Origin: Hyaloperonospora brassicae
Lineage: Eukaryota > Oomycota > Peronosporomycetes > Peronosporales > Peronosporaceae
Length of the DNA: 64,000 nt
Assembly: GCA_947650285.1 (NCBI GenBank)
Contig: CANTFL010000673.1
Span: forward strand, 62,001-126,000
Direction: 5' to 3'
In this document: positions 1-10,763 of the stretch, piece after piece
Position numbering within the stretch: the first letter of the stretch is position 1
Layout: each line of letters begins with the position of its first letter
Program-made: the position numbers and the translations under genes
The notes under the pieces: generated by a model
Told to the model about the DNA's origin: nothing
Databases searched by the model: none
The model's input: only the letters and a program-made list of their open reading frames with translations

Positions 1-2711
1 ATGTATTCGCAGAAATGCGGACATATGGGCGAAAAGATGATGAGCTGAGACTCGATGAAACGCATGATAACGCCATGGTGCATCGGTACCTCGCTCCGGG
101 TGCATATGTCACGGTACGAATCGCGAGCAATCTGGAACTCGAAGAAGCCCGAGTGGAGACCCTCGCGCCACAGAAGGTGATCATAGAACGACGCCGTCTG
201 CCCGATGAGGTCATTCATTTGGTTCAAGAAAACCTTGTCGTTGAAGTTAAGCTCACCTCTCCGCAGCGACGCCTTGCTACCCACGACGCGCTTGATCCAC
301 TCCTCCTCAGTGGTGAGACGCAGAATCGCCATGCGGCACGTGTCCAACGCGTAGTTAGCGTCGTCCATACCGTCACCAGCATCGGCGCAAGCGAAACGAG
401 TGGCATCGGCACCAAACTCAGTAGCGCAGTCTTTCAGTGTGAGGAAGTTTCCCAAAGATTTGGACATTTTCTTACCGTCCACCTGCACATGACCATTCGT
501 GAAGAAACCACGCGGCCACTTTGACGGATCGTTACGCCAGATCTCGGCGTGGTTGTACAGACACATCGTCAAGTGATTGCGGATCAAGTCCTTGCCGGAC
601 GCGCGAACATCGATGGGGTACCAGTACTCAAACTCGTCGCGGATCTGCTTCAGCACGGCCAGCGGGATCGTACTCGCGGTAGGCGGCGAGGCTTTCAAGA
701 AAATATAGTCAAACACCTCCTTCGTCATCTGCTCAGGCTTGATGCCATGTGGGCCCAGCTCCGAGCCATTGAGGTTGGCCTGCAAGTGGTGCGCGATCGT
801 ATAGTAGGCCATGTAGATGGTCGAGTCCGTGAGAGACTCCACCACAAACTCGGGGTCCCATGGAAGACGCGTGCCGAGACCAAACTGACGGCACGGGGCC
901 CACTCTTTCAGCCACCCGAGAGTAGACTTGTACTCACCAAGCGCCACTGGATTGTACGCATCGAAGGACTTCGGGTCGCTAATGTGGTCCATCACGCGCT
1001 TCTTCCAGTCTTCGGCGCCGTAGGTCAGGTACCACTGGTCCAGATGGGCAACCACACATTCGTCACCGCTACGCGACACCACGAGTGACTCCGGCTCCCA
1101 GTACGGAACACCGTGGCCAGCGTCAATCAATTCCTGGCGCATGATGGCCTTGGCATCGCATACCTTCTGACCCTTTTGCGAGCCCACGATGAGGACGCCT
1201 TCGTAGAACCCTTTGAGGTACACAAGCTCCTTCGCCTTAGCTAGCTTGTCCTTGTCGTTCTGCGACACAATCTTGAGGTCCAGGCAAACCTTTTCCGCAG
1301 CCATGTTGCCGAAGCCCGGGATCTCGATGATGGGCACCGGCTCGTACGGCAGCACCATGTGGTCTGCAATGCCATACTTTTCGCGCAAAGCACGCTTCTG
1401 CTTCAAGTCACGGAACGCAGCATAGTCGTCTGGCGAGTCGGACGGCACACTCATGACTACACCCGTACCCTTGCCCATAGAAATCGTCAGCAGTGGCAGC
1501 GTGTAGATCGTGTCGTACGGTGCGTTAGGCGATGCCAACGGCAGACCCAGCAGGTCCCAGCCTTTCACCTCGAGTAGGCACTCCTCTTTCCCCCACACAC
1601 GCGAGTGCTCCTGGTGAGCCAGATTGCGCGCCGCGCGACGGCTCATCACAAACACGTCATTGTCGTCGTTGATGAGGAAGGCACCATAGTCGCCTTCAGG
1701 CAGCACAAAACAGTTTGTCTGTCCATACAGCGTCTCGGGACGCAGCGTCGCAGCAGCCAGAAACACCTTCTTGCCGGCAAGTGGAGCAAACTTCTCCGGC
1801 AGCGGTTCCTTCACACGGAGCTTGGCGAGCGTGTACTCTTGCGGGCCCACGCCTTCGCCCGACGCGCGATCGTGGTCAGCGCAGCTCTGTCCGTCCAAGA
1901 TCGAGTAGACATTGGGGCGCTTGCCACGCACGATGCGGCCGTGCTCGTTGAGTTTGTTCAGCTGCCACTCAACGAACGCATTGTAAAACGGGTTCACGTC
2001 CGTCGTAATAAACGACCGACGCCAGTCAATGTTCATGCCAAAGCGCTTGAGGTCAGCAATCGCATGCGGTGGAAAGTACTCGAGCCAATAGAGCGGATCA
2101 TGGAACTTGGGGATCTCGTCTTCCGGAATGTGCGACATCTTGAGAATGTCGTATTGATGCACGACGCCACCTGTCTTGGCGGCAGCCTTGGACTTCTTGC
2201 CGTGCGCCTTGTCCAGCGCTCCTTCCATAGCCGTCTTCCCTGCTTCGTCACCAGCCTCCGACTTGTCGTCCCCGTCGCTGCCCGTAGGTCCAGCGAGGGT
2301 ACGTGAAAAGTCCGGCGGCGTCCCATAGGTCTCGAGCTCGCGCTTGAGTTTGTTTGCTGCCGCTTGGATGGGCATACCAGTGCAGTGAAAGGCAAAGGGG
2401 AAGAGGACGTTCTCGCCCTTGAGGCGGTGGTACCGGGCGGCAAACTCGACCTTCAAGAGCGTAAACAGGTGGCCGACGTGCAAGTAGCCGTTCATATACG
2501 GGTACGGGAACGTCACCATGTACTTGTTCTTCGTCGTCGCGGCCTCGTGGCTCACGTCCGCGTTCGCTTCAAAGAGTTTCACCGCGTCCCACTTGGCCAT
2601 CACCTCGTGCTCGATGGCGATCAGATGGTCGCGACGCGCGAACTTCTTCGAGGGCGCAGCGTCGTCTTCCGTGAGCTGCGCGGCGTTCATCGCGGCCGTC
2701 ACGTTCTCCAT
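1..2711 (-). CDS. LARS: Leucyl-tRNA synthetase, cytosolic type (3' end off window)
   Basis: Class I aminoacyl-tRNA synthetase that charges tRNA-Leu for cytosolic translation. The frame is open from an ATG at 2711 to the window edge, about 903 codons with no intron and no stop, so the C-terminus lies outside the window. Visible landmarks are the HIGH-type motif (HVGH, residues 78-81, within [11 protein letters not shown]), the CP1 editing-domain region with [11 protein letters not shown] near residue 325, and the KMSKS loop (KKMSKS, residues 747-752). The order HIGH, large CP1 insertion, KMSKS and a length near 1,100 aa fit the archaeal/eukaryotic cytosolic LeuRS rather than the shorter mitochondrial enzyme. 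It is divergent from the GCP3 gene, with about 530 bp between start codons. IleRS and ValRS are related, but the motif spelling and extended C-terminus favour LeuRS. Confidence 0.95.
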   Translation of the reverse strand, partial: MENVTAAMNAAQLTEDDAAPSKKFARRDHLIAIEHEVMAKWDAVKLFEANADVSHEAATTKNKYMVTFPYPYMNGYLHVGHLFTLLKVEFAARYHRLKGENVLFPFAFHCTGMPIQAAANKLKRELETYGTPPDFSRTLAGPTGSDGDDKSEAGDEAGKTAMEGALDKAHGKKSKAAAKTGGVVHQYDILKMSHIPEDEIPKFHDPLYWLEYFPPHAIADLKRFGMNIDWRRSFITTDVNPFYNAFVEWQLNKLNEHGRIVRGKRPNVYSILDGQSCADHDRASGEGVGPQEYTLAKLRVKEPLPEKFAPLAGKKVFLAAATLRPETLYGQTNCFVLPEGDYGAFLINDDNDVFVMSRRAARNLAHQEHSRVWGKEECLLEVKGWDLLGLPLASPNAPYDTIYTLPLLTISMGKGTGVVMSVPSDSPDDYAAFRDLKQKRALREKYGIADHMVLPYEPVPIIEIPGFGNMAAEKVCLDLKIVSQNDKDKLAKAKELVYLKGFYEGVLIVGSQKGQKVCDAKAIMRQELIDAGHGVPYWEPESLVVSRSGDECVVAHLDQWYLTYGAEDWKKRVMDHISDPKSFDAYNPVALGEYKSTLGWLKEWAPCRQFGLGTRLPWDPEFVVESLTDSTIYMAYYTIAHHLQANLNGSELGPHGIKPEQMTKEVFDYIFLKASPPTASTIPLAVLKQIRDEFEYWYPIDVRASGKDLIRNHLTMCLYNHAEIWRNDPSKWPRGFFTNGHVQVDGKKMSKSLGNFLTLKDCATEFGADATRFACADAGDGMDDANYALDTCRMAILRLTTEEEWIKRVVGSKASLRRGELNFNDKVFLNQMNDLIGQTASFYDHLLWREGLHSGFFEFQIARDSYRDICTRSEVPMHHGVIMRFIESQLIIFSPICPHFCEY

Positions 2712-3242
2712 GACGTTCGAAGCAGAGGCAGTGCGTGCGTGAGTGGGTCTGCGAGCCAATGAACGAGTGGCAGTGGTGAGGAGAGAGGGGCGGGGCGGGG
2801 CGACTAAGTACGCACTGGCGGTCGTCGATGTTGCGGTGTTTACAAAGCGATTGGTTTGGGGGGAAAAAACGACAAAGATAGGTCGTTCGACTAAATTGCG
2901 CTTTTTGGCTGCAGGTGTTTTAATCACTGCAAGGAAAATAATTGACGAAAAATCGACTCTTGTCGACGACGAAAGAGAGATGTGTAACAAGCTGAGGGAT
3001 CGAGCGAGATCGCAGAGCAAAAGAAAGCGGATATTCCGACCGGTTGGATTCGAATATCCGCATACCAAAGGGGATCATATCCGACAGCTTCATGCTCGCT
3101 CGCTCGCGCTGCGCAACGGTCTAGCGGTCCAGAAACACAAATAACGCACGATATCTCGCGCGCCATCAAATAGAGCACTCTACTCGTGCGACAATCTCTA
3201 ACCCGTCCATGCAACACTCGCCGTCGCGCTCGAGACCGACAG
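2712..3242. promoter_or_regulatory. Divergent intergenic region between LARS and GCP3
   Basis: About 530 bp separate the two start codons. It holds short open frames on both strands, but none resembles a conserved protein. It probably contains both promoters and 5' UTRs. No specific promoter element was identified with confidence. Confidence 0.4.
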
Positions 3243-6200
3243 ATGCACTCGGAGCGCCACACTGCGCGCTTGAAACGCCGCGCCGAGCGCCTCCTCCCGT
3301 CGCCCCACACACGCAGCAGCTCCTCCGCGAACAGCCGCATCGACAGCAGAAGCAGTAGCAGCAGCGGCCGACAGCGACCGCCTCTGTCCGCGTCAACGGC
3401 CACTGAAGTCGGTGCGCCCGCGTCCTCGTCGCCTGCTGCCGTGAGCGCGCGTCGCCAGTCGAGCGCCAGGAGCCCCCGAGACACGAACGCGCTCGTGGAA
3501 AAGCTGCTGAGCAAAGTGCACAGCGGGTCGCCGTCTGCTGTTGTTGCACGTCGCACGGCCGTCCGACTCCAAGAGGCCGTGTCGAGTACGCCACAGACTG
3601 ACGTCGTACGTGGAATGGCAGCAGTTGATGTTGCAGTAGTACTTAGGGCAGCAGTTGCATTGACACTGGCAGTAGTAGTTGTAGTAGTAGTGTAGTAGTA
3701 GTTGTCGTAGTTGTAGTAGTAGTGGTTGTAGTTCATGTTGCAGTAGGGTGTTGGCTATCGTTGTGTAACGAAACTGACGCTGGATGTTGTGTAGTTTACG
3801 GTGCTGGAGAAGATCAAGCGGAAGATTGCAGCAGACTCGCAGCCTGCCAGTGGCGTCTTTCTATCGGAGACGGTGACGCAGCTCCACGAGGTCTTTTCTC
3901 GTTTCGTCAAGCTCAAGAACCTGGACAAGAAGACGTACGTTCATTGTGTGTGAGCGACGTCCCTGGATCTCGACTAATGTCGGGTGTTGTGTGTTGTCGT
4001 AGCGAGGCACTGCTATTGCTGTATGGTTTGATGCACTCTGTTGCATTGCCAACATACAATGAAGACGTTCGCCGCCATCCAGACGTTGCGGCAAATAACG
4101 TGGACAATTCTGCTGAACGTGGATCCATAATGCCTCGTCTGGAAAAGTCCGATACGTACGAGAACGGCGATTCCAGAGACCACAATCCGGTACAGTCGAT
4201 GCCAACGGCGTCTCTGAGCTTCGAGGGTCCAGCTGGTGCGCGTGCTTTTCCCTCGTTGATGGGGCAATCAAAGGCGGATCTGGACTCTCTGGAGGACTCG
4301 TTCAAGTTCGCAGTCGGAATTGCCCCGGTCCACAAAACACACAAAAGAAAAGCGGGCAACGCTCGTACTTCGGCTGACGCGCGGTCAGGAGTAGTTCTTC
4401 CAAGTGCTATAAGTGCTTCTGCCAACAAAGCCGGGCACATGTCGTTTGACGTTCCCGAGGCGGTTCTTTTGCGCGACGTCTTGTACGCCTTGCAAGCAAT
4501 CGAGTCGCGCTACTTGTACTTTGACGACACACTGGATCGCTTTCAGATTACGAGAAGCGTTGGCGTCCCGACGCGTAAGATAACATTGCCCGTCTGTCGG
4601 TGCGAAGTACTCACGCTTGCGTGCGTACTGTTTGATAACAGCTATGCGCGAGCTGATCTATATGTTGTGTGACTTGGGCTGGCTGTACCGCAAAATTTCG
4701 GCTTACATCAAGCAGCATCGTGAAATGCTGGCGTTCGGCTTGGTGGGTTGCATCCATCTGGAAAGTCAGATACTTTCAAATGCAGCCATGGACTGAAAGC
4801 ATTGTGGTTGTACCCTTGTAGGTCGGGCAAAGCTTTTGTCATATGCTCCACACCGAACTAGTCGTTTACTTCCGTCTAATTGCGATCCTGGCGGCTCAAA
4901 TCGACGATGACGCAGAAGCAAGGCAGCCGAATGAACGGCCAGCTAGTAGTCTTACCTTGCGAACGCTGATCGTATGGACTCAGGATGCACTGGACAAGAT
5001 GCGGTTAATGGCTCGTCTGATCGACAGGTAAAGAGCGTGTTATGATGAACTGGATTTTGCCAGAGCGCGAGGAATTTGACTAACAATGCGAGCCGTGCGT
5101 TACTGTAGTGCAGAAGGTCTTCGTGGTGGTGCACTTGCGTCCGGCGTTCACTCGCATGTGTTGCACGGTGATCCAGACGTGTCAACGTTCGTCCAGGCAG
5201 TGCTAAAACAGACTGCTGCTCCGATAGTGCAAATGATAAAGCGCTGGGTCTTTGAAGGAGAGTTGGAAGATGTGCATGTCAGTGAAGCTGGCACCTTTTT
5301 GCGTCGTATTGTGATCGAACGCTGCGCTGATCTGACGTATGCTGTTCCGAAGGGTGAGTTTTTTGTAGTGGCAGACTCGACTGTGAGTGACGATCAGTTC
5401 TGGGCTAAGAAATACACGCTGGACTTGAAGATGCTGCCGACGTTTATCCCCATGTACGTCCGCTGTTTGACCTTGCGTGCTGAATACATTCATGACGAAG
5501 GGCATCGTTTGTTCGAATGTGTTGTGGAGTCAGCGAACTTGCAAAAAAGATCCTGGTCATTGGAAAGAGTATCAACTTCATCCGTCAGTGCTGTGGAAAT
5601 GCAAATGTGGGTAAAAGGACGGGGCTCTCTCCTACCGTGCCACAAGTACTGACTACTCGCTACTGCGTACAGTGGGTCACGACTGCAGCACAAGAGATCA
5701 CTGTGATTGGAATGGGGACCGAAGATGGGACAGATTTTGCAGAGTTGAAGCGTTTCGAAACGATGATTGAGAATGTGTCAAACTCTACAAGCAAGTTCCT
5801 GATTCGCACGCTGATGGAGGATTACCGACTTCTAAACCATTGTCAAGCACTAAAACGGTACTTGTTACTAGGACAGGTATGAAGTGACGCGATTGCCCAA
5901 CTCGATCGACTTGGTCTAGTGTTTTGTGACCAACGTTCTTTGGCTGCCTGTGTACAGGGCGACTTTGTTCAATACCTGATGGACCTCCTAGGACCTGAGC
6001 TGTCCAAACGAGGCTCACAAGTGTATCGCCACACGCTAACGAATGTGCTGGAGACAGCACTGAACGCGTCCAACGCGAAGTTCGAGGTTCGTGCTCACGC
6101 AACGCGAGTTTACCAGATTGTGTGTACTCAGACTGCTATGCTCGTGTGTATTGTTCAGTCAGCAGACATCTTAGGACGTCTAGATGTTGAGCTATTGCAA

Positions 6201-7444
6201 GGATCTTCGGGTCCGTATCTGGCCACCCATTCTTAGTCGTGCGCAACGAAGCTGATATTCTTTCGTTCTGCTTTTGCTCTTCTACAGCGGATACTGGATG
6301 GGACATATTCTGCTTGCACTACAACTTGCAAACACCAGTCAACAGTGTCATTCCAGCGTCATCGATGCTCCAGTATCAGCAAATCTTTGACTTTCTGTGG
6401 CGAATGAAGCGCGTCGAGCACTCGCTGTCTGCGTCGTGGACGAAGGATATGAACCTTGGACACGAGGTTCAGGTACGCCTACTGGCATCTTCAAATGATC
6501 GATATGCTCTGACGTTTTCTGTTCGGCGAACCATAGGGATGTGTGCCAGGAATTAGACCAGTCTTGCACCGAAGTCAGCTCGTACGGTCTCAGATGATTC
6601 ACTTTATCACCAACCTTCTCAACTACGTCATGTTTGAGGTACGATGCTCTGATCACGTTCGAAGCGATGCAGTCAGCTCACTTCGATTATTGCGTTGTTG
6701 AGGTTCTGGAGACAGCATGGCATCAACTAGTGAAGGACCTACACGCTGCAAAAGACTTAGACGAACTCATTGAAAGTCACGCGGCATACATCCGCTTCAT
6801 CAAAAGAAACGTACGTGTACAGTGTTGCTGCGACTACCTCAGTCGGCAGTGACGCATGCTAAATGATTACCGAGTGATGCATACGTGTCTTTCCAGGGTT
6901 TCATGATGAAGGAGTCAAGAGAACTGCTGAAACAGCTGAAGCTCATCTTTGCAACGATCGTCAGATTTTGCAAGGCGCAGGAAAATTTATATACGACTGC
7001 CATGCACGAAAAGCACGTGGAAGAGAGGCGTGAGCAGTTGTATCGGCGCCAGGAACTAGACGTACGCTCTTGATGTCGTATTGTGTTGTCGGCGTAATTG
7101 ACGTGTCATGTGTCGATATCTGATGCGCAGTCTTCGTGGGCGACACAAGAGGAAAAGGAGCACAGCAAGCAAAGCGGCAGAGACGCATTTGGTACCGACT
7201 CAAAGCTCTTGCGTCAAATTGAAGAAGTTGCGGATGAGTTCAGCAACCAGTTTCTTGGACTTCGTGACATCGTGAAGCAGAACTCTACGCGGTACGAACC
7301 AAATTTGCACCTTCGGTATGATATCCGTCCGCATGTTGTTACTCGAGCACGTGTGATTGTGACAGTGGGTTACAGAGCCTGTCGTTCCTGATGTCCCGCT
7401 TTGATTTCAACGAGTTCTACCTCAAGAAGACGGTTCTCCAGTAG
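3243..7444 (+). CDS. GCP3: Gamma-tubulin complex component 3 (GCP3/Spc98), 17 exons
   Basis: Core subunit of the gamma-tubulin small complex that nucleates microtubules at spindle poles or basal bodies. Exons read: 3243-3605, 3795-3934, 4003-4574, 4642-4742, 4822-5027, 5109-5277, 5353-5453, 5534-5606, 5673-5876, 5958-6086, 6159-6210, 6288-6472, 6537-6638, 6703-6810, 6897-7061, 7131-7291, 7378-7444. They join in frame to 965 aa. The conserved GRIP1 part includes LGWLYRKISAYI, FGLVGQSFCHML, LILVWT-like and GELEDVH segments. Further on come ILVIGKSINF, RYLLLGQGDFVQYLMDLL and GRLDVELL. The GRIP2 part includes DFLWRMKRVEHSL and ends with SRFDFNEFY. This order matches animal GCP3. Introns are 66-189 nt, mostly with GTRNGT donors. 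The intron at 5278-5352 is 75 nt with no in-frame stop, so it could also be retained. The stop at 7442-7444 is suspicious: coding-like sequence with its own intron continues to 7635 (see findings). The ATG at 3243 is the first usable start in this frame. Confidence 0.93.
3655..3731 (+). repeat. GTA/TTG trinucleotide microsatellite in GCP3 intron 1
   Basis: An imperfect run of GTA and GTT triplets fills the middle of the 189-nt first intron of GCP3. On either strand it yields long low-complexity open frames that are not genes. Confidence 0.75.
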
Positions 7445-7635
7445 ATGCAGATGAACAAGCACTCAGCGGTACGAACTTGCAAATTGTACATTCTTGCATA
7501 CATACACGCACTACATGTGAACGCTTTCTTGAGCTGCTGTCATTGCGTTTGATCATCCAGGTACAACTTGGCATGGAGCGTCCGGGTGATCCAGCAGCTC
7601 TCCCATCGAACGGCAAATCCGATCGGCAGAAATAG
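7445..7635 (+). other. In-frame downstream extension of GCP3 after a TAG
   Basis: After the TAG at 7442-7444 the same frame continues for eight codons (starting MQMNKHSA) to a GTACGA donor at 7469. An acceptor ends at 7560. The next segment, 7561-7635, reads 24 codons (starting VQLGMERPGD) and then TAG. Frame and splice phase are both preserved. This suggests an ancestral or alternative C-terminus about 33 residues longer, cut off by a nonsense change, a recoded stop or a sequencing error. The extension does not match a domain I know. Confidence 0.5.
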
Positions 7636-7679
7636 ATCCATCAAGTAATGCATCAATTCTAGCATGCACAATATGAATA

Positions 7680-8328
7680 TGGTATGTCCCAGGTGCATCC
7701 TGCAAGCTCGATGCCCGATTCCGTTGTGCTTTGTCTTCGACGGCGCGATCGTTGAAGGACGTACGGAAGAGCTGGTCACGTTCTAGCGATGTTGCGTGCT
7801 GCGCGTCTTCGGAAGTGACCGCCGGTGGTGATGCGACGATCCCCACGTCCATTGTGTGCACTCGGAAGCTGCTGGCCACTGTTGTCAGTGAACAGGCTCT
7901 CATTCGATGTTGCATACTCGTTGTGCACAGAAACTGTGGTGAGCTTTACGAAGAAAGCAGTGGCAGTAGCATTGGCGAAGTGCTACTCACTTTCGCCAAC
8001 GTCGAGCAGCGGGTAACGATACGTCGCAAGTCATCGATGGTATGTGCTTTGAGTTCATCTTGAACTTCAGCCACGGCTGCCTGGTGAGCTGCCTGATGAG
8101 GACGAGAAGCGCACAACGAGTTCCAGAAACTGGAGGCTGGGGACATGTGACGGTGCTAGCATGTGGTAAGTATGAGTTCGCCAAAGCGAGTGCAAGGGCT
8201 ACGACGTCTGCCAGTTGTGCAAGACGCAAGCCACATGCGTACAAATGCGTAGTGAGTGCACGATGTGTCAGCGAGGAGATGGCCGTGGCATTCTGTCGGC
8301 GCACGCTTGATGGACAAACCGAAAAGGT
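7680..8328 (+). other. Possible small multi-exon gene with Cys-rich end (uncertain)
   Basis: Between the GCP3 end and the sulfotransferase stop there are several open segments, but no single clear gene. The best plus-strand candidate has a segment around 7930-8041 (ELYEESSGSSIGEVLL and following) ending at a GTATGT donor. A later segment at about 8100-8328, spliceable from 8150 to near 8185, contains four CxxC-like cysteines (GYDVCQLCKTQATC, then SECTMCQRGD) and ends in TGA. That would fit a small zinc-binding C-terminus. A minus-strand reading of 7946-8146 also gives a helical stretch (VAEVQDELKAHTIDDLRRIV). I could not make either strand join cleanly, so this may be a decayed gene. Confidence 0.25.
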
Positions 8329-8403
8329 ATCGACCGAAAAGCGTCGGGAGCAGTAAATTAAGATGCAGTTACCCCGGAGAAACAAGAACAGAGCTGAGGG
8401 AAG

Positions 8404-10365
8404 CTACCAGCCAAGATTGCGACCGAGCATCTCATACAGCTTTTCATTGTATGGCGCGTAGAAGGCAGCCAGCTTGGCGCGGACGGCGTCGTCAATGGGA
8501 TCATACTTGCGCGTGTTCTTGGCCGACGTGTCTTCGATCCGGTGATACGGCAGATCAAGAAACGTAAACACTTTGTCCATGGTAGTCTTGCATGCAAACG
8601 AAACACATCAGCTCGGCAATACGATAAACAAGGATCCCGAACAAGCAACTCGACGTACATGGAGCTTGTCAGTCGTCTTGAACTCATCGAGAGTGAGCAG
8701 CATCGTATTCTCCATACCATACGCCTTTATCCAGCCTGTCAATTGCAGAGCGTACAGGCCGCGAGCCACAAACGAGTGCGCGCCGTGGTCGAAGGCAAGG
8801 CACCGGCGCATCACTTTCGTGTCAAATTCGTCAAAGTCCATGTCCAGGTGCACGCCAAGCATTGCGAGCTCTTCCAGCTCGTCGTCGACAATCTGCTCAA
8901 AGTTGCACCCGTCCTTCAAATGGTGATGGCCACGATTGCACAGCTGTTGCTCGGAACCTTCAGTGTCGACAGTCATCGAGTAATGCGAGTACGCGCGCTC
9001 CACTGGGTTTCGCAGAATGGCCAAGATCTTGCGACAATGCGGGATCACCTGCTTCATCCGATTGATCACTGTCGATCCGCCGAGCATGTAACTTGGCGTA
9101 GCCTCACCCGACATCAGCGACGGATATCGGTACAAGATCTTCCTCTCAAAGTACGTGTCCTCGTAATACCGGAGATGTTGCTTAGCACCCTCGGGCGTTG
9201 ATGGATCCGCGAGCTTTCGATTCCAGCGCCAGTCAAAGTAGTGAGTCTCCTTGCGCTTCGCAGGCCACACGAGGTCGTGCTGCAAGATGTAGTCATGCAA
9301 TGCCGTGGTACCAGCCTTCTGCGCGCCGATGATCATGAACGACGGCGGCACGCGCTTGCCGTAGTCGGTTGACAAGTCCATCGAGCGACGCGTCTGCCAC
9401 ACGACTGTACTGGGCTTGAGGTCCATGCGGTTCAGCGGAAAGCTGTCTTCGACGTAGTCAAAGATCAAATGTACGCGGTGCTGGTCCCAATTGTTCTTGA
9501 CGCAGTGGCGACCAATATTGTTGAGCTCGTAGAGCGTGCCTTGCTTCAGCTCGTAGCGCTGCATGTTCTCGTCGTTGGGACCCACTCGGAAGTCGACGTC
9601 GGGACTTGTGAACACCGGAAGATGCATGCGATGCGTAAAGCGCACCCAGGACCCTGTATCGTGATGGACGGGGATCGTCGCTCCCGGCGGCATCGACGCC
9701 AACATACAGCGCACGACAGAGCGCAGCGAGATGTTCATCTGCGCGAAAATAGGCGCCAGTTCCTTGTGCCACACGTGGAAATACGGGAACGTAAAGACGT
9801 TTTGCAAGTAGTCGTCGCCAAAGATAAACACGACTTTGTCGATGCCCCACGTGTCGTGACCAGCTCGACGCACGCGGACATTGTCCGTCTGGTTGACTGG
9901 ATCCCAGAGCTCGCGACCGCTGTCCACGATTCGTTGCTGCAACAGCGACAGGTCAATGTTTTCTTGACGTGGCACGAGCATAGCCAATTGCTTGGCCACT
10001 TGTTCAGGCAGCTCTTGCGTCGGCACTTGCTTGTGCCTGTCAGTACCACATGCATTGCACGACTTCAGTAGCTGCGCATCAACCACGTCATCGTTCTTGT
10101 TGTTGCAACAGATGCCAACAGGACCACAAGTACAGCTATCCTCACTAGTGGTCCTCTCATCTCGTCGTTCGCTTACACGCATCATCATCCCATCACTAGT
10201 ACCAGTACCACTGTTATTGTCAATAACAACACTAACAACAACAAGACTATAATAATACCGTAGTACTATCGTTGCAGTAGTGGTCCTCCGAATAGTACCA
10301 AAGTGAGGCCCATCGGTAGATCCTCGTGACACATTGATATGCAGTGGCGTACTGGAGGGGCACAT
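8404..10365 (-). CDS. Aspartyl/asparaginyl beta-hydroxylase-like domain fused to a sulfotransferase
   Basis: Two exons, 8659-10365 and 8404-8586, with a 72-nt intron and a GTACGT donor, give 629 aa. A weakly hydrophobic stretch near residues 32-48 could be a type II signal anchor; a Cys-rich stretch follows. Residues about 195-305 look like an Asp/Asn beta-hydroxylase-type cupin (2-oxoglutarate/Fe(II) oxygenase), with IPVHHDTGSW (candidate iron ligands H234/H235 and D236) and a later His cluster (GRHCVKNNWDQHRVHLIFD). Residues about 341-629 look like a PAPS-dependent sulfotransferase. The 5'-phosphosulfate loop is FMIIGAQKAGTT (344-354), and the 3'-phosphate motif is ILRNPVERAYSHYS (450-463). 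The C-terminus (YAPYNEKLYEMLGRNLGW) is typical of carbohydrate sulfotransferases. A Golgi or secretory-pathway location is inferred. The acceptor substrate is unknown. Both domains lie within the single large exon, so the fusion does not depend on splicing. Confidence 0.88.
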
Positions 10366-10763
10366 GCGTCAAAGTGGGGGTCGCGGTCGCAGTTAGGGCG
10401 GTAACGGTCATGGTCCCGACCGAGCAGCCCGTCGAGCTTTGGTCGTCGCGGCCGACTCAGAAGGACGACGCCGGCCAACGAGCGCGTGCTGAGCGTGTCG
10501 CACCACACAAGTGATACGTAAGCAGTTCGTCGCTGAGTCTGACGTGGACCACAGTGAACCGACGCCGCCTCGAGCGATTGGCTGGTAGCCCGCGATTGCA
10601 AGCGCGCTTAGCGCCCGTTCCGATGCTGTGTGCTTGTAAACCGTGGGCCCAGCTTTTAAGCGCTTAAACCGCACCAGTCAAAGCGGTGGTCCCCAGCGCT
10701 CTTGCAGGCGACAGTCTTTTTGCAGCGCCGTCTCCATCAAGTTTCAATTTTAAGGCTAGCAAT
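10366..10763. promoter_or_regulatory. Divergent region between fusion enzyme and eL18
   Basis: About 400 bp of intergenic DNA without a convincing frame. It should hold the promoters of both divergent genes. A CT-rich or other ribosomal-protein promoter motif could not be assigned with confidence. Confidence 0.35.

Noticed and set aside
1605..2306. Long plus-strand open frame (233 codons) opposite LeuRS
   Set aside because: It is antisense to the LeuRS catalytic region, which has all family motifs; the plus frame has no recognisable protein features.
2924..3736. 270-codon minus-strand open frame opposite GCP3 exon 1
   Set aside because: It is the shadow of the GCP3 start and its GTA-repeat intron: low-complexity Asn/Tyr/Thr at one end and no recognisable domain.
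9469..10071. 200-codon plus-strand frame opposite the hydroxylase domain
   Set aside because: It is antisense shadow of a domain with clear iron-ligand motifs on the minus strand.
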